This document shows, in pieces, positions 1 to 10,997 of a stretch of 64,000 bases of DNA. Origin of the DNA: Pseudomonadota bacterium. Lineage in GTDB: Bacteria > Pseudomonadota > Gammaproteobacteria > Burkholderiales > Nitrosomonadaceae. The stretch spans positions 1 to 64,000 of the forward strand of contig JAFEEI010000016.1 in assembly GCA_018241205.1 (NCBI GenBank). The letters run 5' to 3'. The position numbers and the translations under genes are program-made. Positions within the stretch are counted from its first letter, which is position 1; the number at the start of each line of letters is the position of its first letter. The notes under the pieces were generated by a model. The model did not search any database. It worked only from the letters and a program-made list of their open reading frames with translations, and was not told the DNA's origin.

Positions 1-342
1 TGGATAGAAGGCGATATTACCCGTACAAAATTTCCCATGAACCGATTCGACATTTGGCATGACCGTGCAGTGTTCCATTTTTTGACTGATCCGGCAGATC
101 GCCATGCTTATGTCGAGTGTGTCTTAAGCTCGGTTCGGCCAGGCGGACATGTGATTGTTGCCACTTTTGCCGAGGATGGGCCAGAAAAATGCAGCGGCCT
201 GCCCGTGATGAGATACCAACCTGAAGCCTTACATGCGATATTTGGAGATACTTTTCAGCTGGTCGAACATGCAAAAGAAGCACACCACACGCCGTTTGGC
301 ACAGTTCAGCAGTTTGTTTATTGCTATTGCCGCAAGAGGTAA
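1..342 (+). CDS. Class I SAM-dependent methyltransferase, C-terminal part
   Basis: The reading frame is already open at base 1 and stops at 342, so only the C-terminal ~113 residues are present. The WHDRAVFHFLT stretch followed by VRPGGHVIVATF is the typical strand 4/strand 5 region of small class I methyltransferases of the kind often found in metalloid-resistance loci. The AdoMet-binding motif I would lie upstream of the window. The ATG at 37 is internal, because the conserved sequence continues upstream of it. It converges with the arsenite exporter gene on the other strand. The substrate cannot be judged. Confidence 0.75.
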   Translation, partial: WIEGDITRTKFPMNRFDIWHDRAVFHFLTDPADRHAYVECVLSSVRPGGHVIVATFAEDGPEKCSGLPVMRYQPEALHAIFGDTFQLVEHAKEAHHTPFGTVQQFVYCYCRKR

Positions 343-411
343 TAGTTAATCTCCGAATATTTTTAAAACGGCATATCTTTCCCGGATAGAAGCACAACTT
401 ATTTATCCAGA

Positions 412-1410
412 CTACTTCTTTTTGCTATCTGTTTTTGAGATCTCTAAACTTTTAGACTCTTGAAAGATCATCGCAGGCACCAAGCGTATATAAATCAACT
501 CACCGACCAGTTCCACCAGCGTTTGAGTCACGATTACGACAGATGCCAAAATCCAGCCGTCCGGTAAAGCCAGCGCTAAAGGCAAAACCACCAACGAGTT
601 TCGCGTTCCTGCGCTAAAAACGAGTGCTCGTCCTGCCTGTGTTTCCAGGCGAAACGCATATGCCGTCAAGCGAGCAAGAAACGGCATGATAGCCATGAAA
701 GCAACATAAACTGGCACGACTTGTGCTACAACTGGGAGGTACTCTTCTATTCTGCCAATTTGAGATGCTACAACGAGAAGTAATGTAATCGCCATAAAGG
801 GCACTGGAAGCCACGCCGTGATTTCAAGCCAGATGGCACCGTTACGCTGACGCTTTGCCCAAAACTCGGTTGATAAGGCAAGCCCTAGAGGGAAAACAAT
901 CAATACAAGAAAAGCTTCCAGAAACGGCTCAGCACTCATGACTTGTGCGGCTTGTTCTCCCATGAAAAGCCATAGATACACAGGCAAAAGAAGCATCTGG
1001 GCAAGCAATAGCAAAGGCGTGGAAGCAAGCACGAGTCGGGCATTGCCACGACCAAGGTGGGTAAAAACCACAACGTAATCAATACAAGGTGTTAACAGAA
1101 CCAGATATACCCCGAGTAGCAGTGGTGGGCGCTCCGGTAAAAGAAGCGACAAAAACCAAACTACGATGGGTACGATGATGAAATTGATCATCAATAGCGC
1201 AGCTGTAAACCGCTTATTCGCGAACGCCTCACTCAGTTGAAGAAAAGGGATTTGCGCAAACATGCTATAAAGCAACAGCGCAAGCACGGGAGAAATCAAA
1301 TACTCCAGGCTGGCGCCAAAGTTAGGATGCCACAACCCAAGCCCCATACCGACAGCTAAGGCCGCAGTGTATAACCCTATCTGATTTTCTTCCAGTTGTT
1401 CTCTGCGCAT
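412..1410 (-). CDS. acr3: Acr3-type arsenite efflux permease (bile acid:sodium symporter superfamily)
   Basis: The 332-residue product has about ten hydrophobic segments across its length. It carries the family landmarks TPCIDYVVVF near residue 108, where the Cys corresponds to the conserved Acr3 metalloid cysteine, and GTRNSLVVLPLALALP near residue 270. Length and motifs fit the arsenic-resistance branch of the BASS fold, which expels As(III) or Sb(III) across the inner membrane. There is no arsR or arsC beside it, so arsenate reduction must be encoded elsewhere. A perfect inverted repeat lies 45 bp upstream of its start (1455-1473) and may be its operator. The polar C-terminal tail is lineage-specific. 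The substrate is inferred from family membership. Confidence 0.8.
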   Translation of the reverse strand: MRREQLEENQIGLYTAALAVGMGLGLWHPNFGASLEYLISPVLALLLYSMFAQIPFLQLSEAFANKRFTAALLMINFIIVPIVVWFLSLLLPERPPLLLGVYLVLLTPCIDYVVVFTHLGRGNARLVLASTPLLLLAQMLLLPVYLWLFMGEQAAQVMSAEPFLEAFLVLIVFPLGLALSTEFWAKRQRNGAIWLEITAWLPVPFMAITLLLVVASQIGRIEEYLPVVAQVVPVYVAFMAIMPFLARLTAYAFRLETQAGRALVFSAGTRNSLVVLPLALALPDGWILASVVIVTQTLVELVGELIYIRLVPAMIFQESKSLEISKTDSKKK

Positions 1411-1454
1411 AGTATTTCCTTAAAATACAAACCGTCATGGGTCAGCGAAAAATT

Positions 1455-1473
1455 TGTGCCATAATTTGGCACA
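1455..1473. promoter_or_regulatory. Perfect inverted repeat TGTGCCA-N5-TGGCACA, candidate operator
   Basis: Seven-base arms around TAATT form a perfect palindrome in the 197-bp gap between the divergent arsenite exporter (start 1410) and CDF exporter (start 1608). The repeat lies closer to the arsenite exporter. A two-fold symmetric protein-binding site is the simplest reading. The cognate regulator is not in the window. A TTGACA box at 1502-1507 could belong to the rightward promoter. Confidence 0.45.
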
Positions 1474-1607
1474 GCGTTTTATTTCAATGATTCTGATCAT
1501 GTTGACATAACCATTGTAATTCAGTCTACGAATCTCCGATCGGCTCCATATAATTTTAATATATCCGCTATTCTTAGAAATTCACATGTCGGAAAGAGAA
1601 TCTATAT

Positions 1608-2534
1608 ATGACACATAACCACTCCCACGATCATGATCATGATCAGAGCCACGTTCCCAAAAACTTTGATCGCGCATTCGCAATTGGGATTGCGCTAAAT
1701 GTAGGTTTCGTTGTGGTTGAAGTTATTTTTGGTTTACTTTCAAATTCTCTCGCGCTGTTGGCAGATGCAGGCCATAACCTCAGTGATGTTTTGAGTTTAT
1801 TATTCGCGTGGGGCGCAAGCATCTTAGTACGCAAGTTACCAACACAGCGGCACACTTATGGTTTGCGCCGCACCTCGATTTTGGCTGCATTGATTAATGC
1901 GCTAGTTTTGCTTGTTGCTGTCGGCGCTATCGCTTGGGAAGCCATTCTCAGATTTGGCCATCCCGAAGTAGTGGCGAGTGACACAGTCATCTGGGTGGCA
2001 TCAGTTGGCATAGTCATCAACGGATTCACGGCATGGCTGTTCATGTCCGGCCAAAAGCAAGATATGAATATTCGCGGTGCATATTTACACATGATGACTG
2101 ACGCAGCAGTTTCTCTTGGCGTCGTTTTGGCAGCTATTGCCATAAAATTCACGGACTGGTTGTGGTTGGACCCATTCATGAGCCTTGTGGTCGCCGTCAT
2201 TATTGGTATTGGTACGTGGGGCTTGCTCCGTGAATCGCTAAGCCTTGCTCTTGATGCTGTGCCAGCAAATATCCATCCGGCCAAAGTTGAGGCTTACCTC
2301 GCTGGTCTTCCAGGGATTGAAGCAGTTCACGACCTACATATCTGGGCAATGAGCACGACGGAAATTGCGCTAACCGTGCATTTAATCAAGCCGGATGCAG
2401 TCATTGATGATTTGCTATTGGTTCAAATTAATAATGAATTGCGTGAGCTGTTTGGAATACAGCATACCACTGTCCAATTTGAGCGTGGAAATACATCTCA
2501 TCCCTGTAAGCAAGCACCAGCAGAAGTGGTTTAA
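1608..2534 (+). CDS. Cation diffusion facilitator (CzcD/ZitB-like Zn/Co/Cd exporter)
   Basis: This 308-residue CDF protein exports divalent cations, typically Zn, in exchange for protons at the inner membrane. The N-terminus is a His/Asp string (HNHSHDHDHD) suited to binding metal. The two intramembrane metal-site motifs are visible as HNLSD in TM2 and HMMTD in TM5. Six hydrophobic segments are followed by a cytoplasmic domain with the conserved HDLHIWAMS near residue 244. The start at 1608 places the His-rich tail immediately after an AAAGAGAA purine stretch. It is transcribed away from the arsenite exporter. Zn as main substrate is inferred from the family. Confidence 0.92.
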   Translation: MTHNHSHDHDHDQSHVPKNFDRAFAIGIALNVGFVVVEVIFGLLSNSLALLADAGHNLSDVLSLLFAWGASILVRKLPTQRHTYGLRRTSILAALINALVLLVAVGAIAWEAILRFGHPEVVASDTVIWVASVGIVINGFTAWLFMSGQKQDMNIRGAYLHMMTDAAVSLGVVLAAIAIKFTDWLWLDPFMSLVVAVIIGIGTWGLLRESLSLALDAVPANIHPAKVEAYLAGLPGIEAVHDLHIWAMSTTEIALTVHLIKPDAVIDDLLLVQINNELRELFGIQHTTVQFERGNTSHPCKQAPAEVV

Positions 2535-2634
2535 AGTAGAAATGAGTAACTTTTGTTTTATCATCACAATAAATAATCATTCGAGAGCTCCACATGTTTT
2601 GTAAACTTAATAATTACATGACGAATATACACAA

Positions 2635-2862
2635 ATGAATACGATACAGTTGCAATCGACTATTACTTGCCCGAATTGTGGAACTCAAAAATTGGAGACG
2701 ATGCCGACCAATGCCTGTCAATTCTTTTATGAATGTGAATCTTGTCACCATTTATTGAAGCCTAAAGCGGGAGATTGCTGTGTTTACTGTTCTTATGGCG
2801 ATGTACCATGTCCACCGATTCAACTGTCCGGTAGCAATTCTTCTTGCTGTACAGATTCTTGA
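2635..2862 (+). CDS. GDCCVxC-domain small zinc-ribbon-like protein
   Basis: The 75-residue Cys-rich protein has an N-terminal CPNC/CESC pair and the family block GDCCVYCSYGDVPCPPIQ, ending SSCCTDS. This short family is commonly seen beside mercury and other metal-resistance genes. In some members one Cys of the GDCCVxC block is selenocysteine; here every position is ordinary Cys. Twelve or so cysteines in 75 residues suggest a cytoplasmic metal-binding or metal-buffering role, which is inference. It lies 100 bp after the CDF exporter in the same direction and may share its transcript. Confidence 0.8.
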   Translation: MNTIQLQSTITCPNCGTQKLETMPTNACQFFYECESCHHLLKPKAGDCCVYCSYGDVPCPPIQLSGSNSSCCTDS

Positions 2863-3012
2863 TCACAAGTGTTAAACGTTTCTGAGTTTTTTAGTTCTTC
2901 TTGGAGTTCTGTCAAGGTTGTAATAAAGCTGCTTAGACTTAACTTAAAAGGCACTCAATTTGATAAGCTAATTTAAGTTAAGCAGTGCACATTAAATAAC
3001 TATAGTAATATT
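2863..3012. other. Gap with a 10-bp inverted repeat before a lipoprotein remnant
   Basis: There is no coding signal here. CTTAACTTAA near 2939 and TTAAGTTAAG near 2974 form an inverted repeat about 25 bases apart. The stretch sits where the missing 5' half of the decayed lipoprotein gene at 3013-3174 would lie and may be its diverged remains. Confidence 0.4.
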
Positions 3013-3174
3013 ATGGCTTTCCTGTACTTTATTAATCAACGACAGTACTATGGTAGACAAGGTATAGATATGGAAACACATTGCCGAGGCATGCTCCATT
3101 TATATGAACAAGCTGTAAAAGGGAATATGGAGATGGCCGATTCTCATCGCAAGTTGGCTGCAGAGATTAAGTAA
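3013..3174 (+). pseudogene. C-terminal remnant of the Met/His-rich lipoprotein family
   Basis: The 53-codon frame ends MEMADSHRKLAAEIK. It aligns with the C-terminal halves of the three intact copies at 19005-19361, 21777-22130 and 33617-33973, sharing QYYG, the DME(S/T)xC motif, YEQA and ADSHRK. The lipoprotein signal and the first half of the family are missing upstream, so this is a decayed copy rather than a short gene. It is the only copy on the forward strand. Its presence here suggests that the CDF/HupE module once carried its own copy, as the CopA and Cus modules do. Confidence 0.75.
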
Positions 3175-3413
3175 TATTTGATCGCTGAAATAGCACGATT
3201 GAGCTACTTACTTTTTTACTGTAGTTCAAGTTTGTGTTTTCTAAAATGAAGCACTCGGCTATATATACCCGTTCCACTTTATTTTCCTTTCTATATTTAA
3301 TATCGAATGTTAAGCGGATTCATGCTTACTAATATGTGTACAAAACTATATAGTTACGCGTATCCAATCTAACAAACAGGCATAGCCATCAAAGCCACTT
3401 TCAGAATAATATA

Positions 3414-4214
3414 ATGTCAATTCCGGATATTCGCCTTTTAGCCACAAACAAGTTTTTAATATTATTATTTTTATTGATACCAATTTCAGCTTTAGCGCAT
3501 GGTATTTCTGATGAAGATAAACTGCGGATGTTGAGTGGTGGATACCTCCAATACATAGGGCTTGGTGCTACCCACATGCTGACTGGATATGACCATTTAT
3601 TATTCCTATTTGGGGTAGTATTTTTCCTGACCAGCTTCAAGGATATAGCCAAGTTTGTAACAGCTTTCACAGTCGGACATTGTATTACACTGATTTTTGC
3701 AACTTTCTACCAGATCACGTGGAATTACTTTTTGATTGATGCGATTATTGCGCTTAGCGTGATCTATAAGGGTTTTGACAATAACGGCGGCTTCCAGAAA
3801 TATCTGGATATGAAATCTCCTAACCTGCTGGGCGCGATTTTTCTATTTGGTTTACTACACGGTTTTGGCCTTTCAACCCGCCTTCAACAGTTGCCTCTTG
3901 GCGACGATAGCACCGGCATTCTGTTACGAATATTGAGTTTTAATCTGGGTGTAGAAATAGGGCAGATCGTTGCTTTGGTGGTCATGGTGGCTGTGCTTTC
4001 TCTATGGAGACATAAACCATCTTTTAAACGCTTCAGCTTTGCGTCTAACCAATCTCTTATTTATGCCGGAGTAATATTGCTGTTTATGCAATTGCACGGG
4101 TATCAACATGATTCTGATCCTGATAGTTTTCGCTTTCCCATCCAAGAACACAAACATGCACATGAAGATCTAGAAGTTGAGCAAAGCATTGATACGGGGC
4201 GTGAAAGTCTTTAA
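3414..4214 (+). CDS. HupE/UreJ-family membrane permease
   Basis: The 266-residue product has a cleavable-looking leader ending SALAHG and then six to seven membrane segments. Conserved His motifs are HMLTGYDHLLFLFG (residues ~59-72), FTVGHC and GLLHGFGLS, which are hallmarks of the HupE/UreJ_2 group linked to nickel or cobalt uptake or export. The C-terminal tail HKHAHED is a further possible metal ligand. It is followed 26 bp later by the DUF6488 gene in the same direction, a pair often found together. The transported metal is not shown by the sequence. The start at 3414 gives a normal signal sequence. Confidence 0.82.
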   Translation: MSIPDIRLLATNKFLILLFLLIPISALAHGISDEDKLRMLSGGYLQYIGLGATHMLTGYDHLLFLFGVVFFLTSFKDIAKFVTAFTVGHCITLIFATFYQITWNYFLIDAIIALSVIYKGFDNNGGFQKYLDMKSPNLLGAIFLFGLLHGFGLSTRLQQLPLGDDSTGILLRILSFNLGVEIGQIVALVVMVAVLSLWRHKPSFKRFSFASNQSLIYAGVILLFMQLHGYQHDSDPDSFRFPIQEHKHAHEDLEVEQSIDTGRESL

Positions 4215-4240
4215 TTTACTAACTACTGAGGAGTGATTTA

Positions 4241-4591
4241 ATGAAAAAAATACTAATAATAACGATTTTAGTTACTGCAATATTTGGAATCGGCGGAGCG
4301 ATGGCAGGGGAAGACAGCAGTTGCCATTTTCACGGCAATAAAGTTGCTACGGAAGAAACTGTAATAAACTGCGCGTCTGATCGAAAAGAGGTATTAATTA
4401 AGCAAGGCAAGATTGATCCATCCTGGAAAACAATTAAACAAGATAAGATCGAGATGGTAGATGGGAAAAAAGGCAAGGAATGGCTAGTCACATTTACTAA
4501 TCCTGCTGTTGATGATATGACAAAAGAGAAACTTTATTTGTTTTTCACATCCACAGGCAATTTTATTGCTGCAAACTTTACCGGCAAGTAA
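4241..4591 (+). CDS. DUF6488-family periplasmic protein
   Basis: The product has 116 residues with a Sec signal peptide ending AMAGE. The mature part carries a Cys/His patch (SSCHFHGNK), the family's GKIDPSWK block, and ends EWLVTFTNP...LYLFFTSTGNFIAANFTGK. The last block strongly resembles DUF6488 members, which sit beside HupE/UreJ-like and CDF genes. A good GAGGAG ribosome site lies just before the ATG. A role as a periplasmic metal-binding partner of the upstream permease is inferred from context. A rho-independent terminator follows at 4634. Confidence 0.75.
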   Translation: MKKILIITILVTAIFGIGGAMAGEDSSCHFHGNKVATEETVINCASDRKEVLIKQGKIDPSWKTIKQDKIEMVDGKKGKEWLVTFTNPAVDDMTKEKLYLFFTSTGNFIAANFTGK

Positions 4592-4633
4592 GCTCATTCA
4601 TAATTAGGGATAACACTTGGTGCACCAATTCTT

Positions 4634-4659
4634 GACCGCTATGGCAGCGGTCTTTTTTT
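4634..4659 (+). terminator. Rho-independent terminator
   Basis: GACCGCT and AGCGGTC form a perfect 7-bp stem around a 5-base loop, followed by six T residues. It ends the forward HupE-DUF6488 transcript and lies against the 3' end of the convergent DUF3147 gene. Confidence 0.85.
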
Positions 4660-5008
4660 ACAGGTGAATCCCGATTCGAGGTAGAAAAAACATGAAACTA
4701 AAATAACAGCCAATGGTAGCCACAGCGGATAAACCAAGGCTAAGCCAGAAACCCAAACCGTGCTTAAGCAATATAGGCAACAGTATGAAAAACAGAAGCG
4801 ATGGCAATACGAACCAAAATATTTGCTTTGACAGATCTGCGATTTGCGATACTGCAGCTCCCTCAATATGGAGCCAGATAAAAGCTAATAACGATGTCAG
4901 CGGCAAAGACGCTACAAGTGCAGCAATTCCTGTATTTCGCTTGGCAATCTCTGCAATCGCCACTATTACAATGGCCGAAATAATTACTTTGAGTGCGTAA
5001 TAAAACAT
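4658..5008 (-). CDS. DUF3147-family small inner-membrane protein
   Basis: The 116-residue product is almost entirely hydrophobic with four predicted membrane spans. It matches the DUF3147 pattern: a first helix ending IAEIAKRN, then the conserved ALVASLPLTSLLAFIWL. The function of the family is unknown, but it recurs in efflux and resistance neighbourhoods. The gene is convergent with DUF6488 and its stop overlaps the T-tract of the terminator. The intergenic space upstream is long and AT-rich. Confidence 0.75.
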   Translation of the reverse strand: MFYYALKVIISAIVIVAIAEIAKRNTGIAALVASLPLTSLLAFIWLHIEGAAVSQIADLSKQIFWFVLPSLLFFILLPILLKHGLGFWLSLGLSAVATIGCYFSFMFFLPRIGIHL

Positions 5009-5404
5009 AAGGTCTAATTTTTAATAGCCATAAGTATGGCAATACTATTCATTGAGAACGGATACTTATTCATGAAAAACTTCTCTATAGTGTCATACCA
5101 AACCAGCTCTCAGGCACTAACCGCGATCCTGAACGTGGCAACCAATATGCAGTGCTGTTTACAGTGCATTATAAGCCAGTTGTGGCATACAAACTTCCAT
5201 GGGAAGTAAGGGTAATTGTTTCTTTGACACGCCAGAAACTGAAAGCTTGCATCATTATTGATTTAAAACGAGAGAAAACGTTAAATGACTTATTTTTGAG
5301 TATATTGAGGTATATTATAATCGCACGAGGCAACATGCAAAGATCAGTAACCAAATACCTGCTCATTTACTCTGATGTAAATGATTTTAAATACCGGAGC
5401 TTTT
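5009..5404. other. Non-coding gap with a 15-bp palindrome
   Basis: About 400 bp without a credible gene. Short frames on both strands here lack a recognisable domain or ribosome site. ACTTCC-ATG-GGAAGT at 5193-5207 is a perfect inverted repeat and could be a regulator site for the downstream carbonic anhydrase, though it is 200 bp away from it. The promoter of the carbonic anhydrase probably lies in the AT-rich part after 5280. Confidence 0.5.
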
Positions 5405-6178
5405 ATGTGCCACATATGTGACAAAAAGAACGAATATCTTCAGCATGATTCACGAAAACGTTCATTCCTGAAATTGGCGGCAGCCTCTGCGCTGGGTTTG
5501 GGTATTAGTGGTGCAAGTATCGCCAGTGTAGAAGAAACAAAGGTACCTTTACCGTCAGCTACCAAAATCCCTCCCCAGCCTGAGAACGTGCTTACCCCTG
5601 ACCAAGCTTTGGAAAGATTAATGGCGGGCAGCAAGCGGCATGCTAGTGGGCAATCGACTGTATCCTTGGACATACATACTTCCCAGGACGCTCTGGTTAA
5701 AGGGCAAAACCCCTACGCTGCTATCTTAGGTTGCGCCGATTCCAGAGTCGGTCCTGAACAGTGTTTTGATGAGGCTCACGGGGATCTATTTGTGGCTCGA
5801 GTTGCTGGTAATTATATAACTGTCGATTTTCTGGCCACGCTTGAATATGCGGTTGCCGTATTACATACACCGTTGATCATGGTGCTTGGCCATGAAAGCT
5901 GCGGAGCTGTGGGAGCCGCTATTGATGCCATTGATAAGAATAAACAGTTTCCAGGACACATCCAAACAATGGCAACTGCATTATTGCCCGCAGTCAGGGC
6001 AGCGAGAAGTATGCCCGGAATGCTATATGAAAATGCAGTCAAGATGAATGTCGCCCTCACTGTTACCGAGCTGAAGAATAGTACCCCGATCTTAAGTCAA
6101 TCAGTGAAGGAGAGAAAAATTCGGATAGTCGGCGGGATATATCGACTAAGCACAGGAATGGTAGAATTAGTCGCTTAA
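5405..6178 (+). CDS. Exported beta-carbonic anhydrase
   Basis: The enzyme interconverts CO2 and bicarbonate. Zinc ligands of the beta class are visible: Cys and Asp in CADSR (residues ~110-114) and His and Cys in GHESCG. An N-terminal RKRSFLK followed by a hydrophobic Ala/Leu segment resembles a twin-arginine signal with the KR variant, so periplasmic placement is likely. I chose the ATG at 5405 over the one at 5381 because GGAG sits five bases before it and the upstream codons add nothing conserved. Length is 257 residues. It stands alone between two reverse-strand genes. Periplasmic CO2/bicarbonate conversion would suit an autotroph. Confidence 0.9.
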   Translation: MCHICDKKNEYLQHDSRKRSFLKLAAASALGLGISGASIASVEETKVPLPSATKIPPQPENVLTPDQALERLMAGSKRHASGQSTVSLDIHTSQDALVKGQNPYAAILGCADSRVGPEQCFDEAHGDLFVARVAGNYITVDFLATLEYAVAVLHTPLIMVLGHESCGAVGAAIDAIDKNKQFPGHIQTMATALLPAVRAARSMPGMLYENAVKMNVALTVTELKNSTPILSQSVKERKIRIVGGIYRLSTGMVELVA

Positions 6179-6234
6179 ATTAAAACCTATTAACGCCAAT
6201 ATGTTATATCCGATGTTTCGCCTTTCTTCATTTC

Positions 6235-7440
6235 CTAGATCAAGTAATAGGCATTATTCAATGCCACTTTTGAGTTTTCAGGTAATGGTTTAAGGAGACT
6301 GATTTCCACCCAACCTCGATCAGAAATACCTGTTCTGATTTCAACAGGATTAAATACCCATTCCATTTTATTATCTTGCTCGTTTATTTCTACAAGAAAA
6401 ATGTAAGGCTTACCATTCTTTATAATAATAGCTTCTTCTGGTAGAGCGTGGATTGATGAATCATCCGTATAGATTTTTCCATGTATGCGCATACCAGGAA
6501 TAAAAAAATATTCTTTTTGATGAATTTCGGCATGCACACGAACTACTCTAGGATTTCGCTTGAAATTTTTTTCAATAGAGAAAATTGTAGCGGAGAAGTT
6601 TTTTTTCGGAACTGAGTCCACCGTAAATGATACTTTCTGACCCATTTTTACTTTGTGTATATCTTTCTCGGATACCAGTATATCGGCATGTATAAAATCA
6701 TTATTTATGATACTAAGTATTTGTGCTTGAGGATCTACAAATTGACCTGTTTGCACCAATATTTTCTCAATGTAACCATCAATAGGACTTACTACTGGTA
6801 GGTATTGAGAAATATTCCCATTCTCCAATTTTTTTACATCAAGATTTAATTGTTTTAATTGTGCGTCATAGCCTTCTAATTCACTCTTTATAATTTGATA
6901 ACGAGCCTTTGTTTGCTGATAAATATCATCATCAGAGCCAATTTTCTCATCGTGAAGCCTTTTTTGGCGATGGTATTCTCTCTCTAGAAATTGCATCTGA
7001 TTATAGGTTCTTGTATATGCAGTCTGTAGGTTAATTAGATTGGGATGTGAAAGGTAAGCCAATATCTGATTTTTTTTTACTTTTTCTCCTTTAATTACTT
7101 TGATCTCAGTAATATTAGCTCCAAAAATAGTTGTAATTACGGCTTTATGTTGAGGAAACAATTCCAACCAACCATTAGCGTTCACCACCCCGGAAAGATC
7201 ACGTGTGGGTATATTGCCGACTTTTATTCCGAGACTCTTAAATTTCAGTGCAGAAAGACGGATTGCACCTACCTCTTTTTCGTTATGAGAATAGTAAATA
7301 GGATCCATATGCGTATCTTTAGAAAGAGCTTGATTTCTATCTGCTTCAACATTCTTGTTATTAGCCGTTTTGCTCATACAACTAGCAAAATGAAACGTTG
7401 CTAATATCAAAATTGATATGAATAAGATATGGATTTTCAT
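6235..7440 (-). CDS. Orphan RND efflux periplasmic adaptor lipoprotein (CusB/CzcB type)
   Basis: The 401-residue membrane-fusion protein starts with a lipoprotein signal (lipobox FASC). It has the lipoyl-like barrel (VVNANGWLEL..., GANITEIKVIKGEKVKK), a coiled-coil hairpin (residues ~155-205), the second lipoyl half (VVSPIDGYIEKILVQTGQFV) and a beta-barrel (LVSEKDIHKVKMGQKV). These adaptors link an RND pump to an outer-membrane channel. No pump or channel gene lies in its operon; the czcA stop is 300 bp upstream. The gene is much more AT-rich than czcCBA and its Lys/Ile/Asn-rich style recalls Bacteroidetes adaptors, so separate acquisition is likely. Confidence 0.8.
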   Translation of the reverse strand: MKIHILFISILILATFHFASCMSKTANNKNVEADRNQALSKDTHMDPIYYSHNEKEVGAIRLSALKFKSLGIKVGNIPTRDLSGVVNANGWLELFPQHKAVITTIFGANITEIKVIKGEKVKKNQILAYLSHPNLINLQTAYTRTYNQMQFLEREYHRQKRLHDEKIGSDDDIYQQTKARYQIIKSELEGYDAQLKQLNLDVKKLENGNISQYLPVVSPIDGYIEKILVQTGQFVDPQAQILSIINNDFIHADILVSEKDIHKVKMGQKVSFTVDSVPKKNFSATIFSIEKNFKRNPRVVRVHAEIHQKEYFFIPGMRIHGKIYTDDSSIHALPEEAIIIKNGKPYIFLVEINEQDNKMEWVFNPVEIRTGISDRGWVEISLLKPLPENSKVALNNAYYLI

Positions 7441-7749
7441 CGTTATTTTATCTTTACCTATTGTACTAATTTGATGTTTTTAAGAAGTATTCCAACTGAT
7501 ATCGGGTATCAAAATAACTGCCAAATACCCCTATGGAGTACAAGTACAAAACATGATCTAGTCAGGCTTCACACTTCTGTGACAACTTAGGTGGTTCAGC
7601 AGCTGGTCATAGTGCGGGATAACTTGTCAACTATCCTCAATTGGGCATACAGCTTAGAAAATTCGCTCTCCGCAATGTACGGCGTACGGCGTACGGCGCA
7701 TGATCTAGGTACCGAGCGTTGCCCCCACGGTGAACTGGTGGCACTATCA
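7441..7749. other. Gap between orphan adaptor and czcA
   Basis: About 309 bp with no gene. It includes a short tandem repeat at 7677-7698, the 7-mer GGCGTAC in two full copies with partial copies at each side. No terminator with a U-tract was recognised after czcA. The segment marks the compositional junction between the AT-rich adaptor and the GC-richer czc operon. Confidence 0.5.
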
Positions 7750-10989
<3,240 letters not shown>

Positions 10990-10997
10990 TCATTGAT

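Noticed and set aside
5152..5421. An 89-codon forward frame before the carbonic anhydrase
   Set aside because: It has no recognised domain or ribosome site and runs into the carbonic anhydrase start; kept only as a gap.
7677..7698. GGCGTAC tandem copies as a possible CRISPR or iteron
   Set aside because: Only two full copies of a 7-mer without spacers; simple slippage is sufficient.
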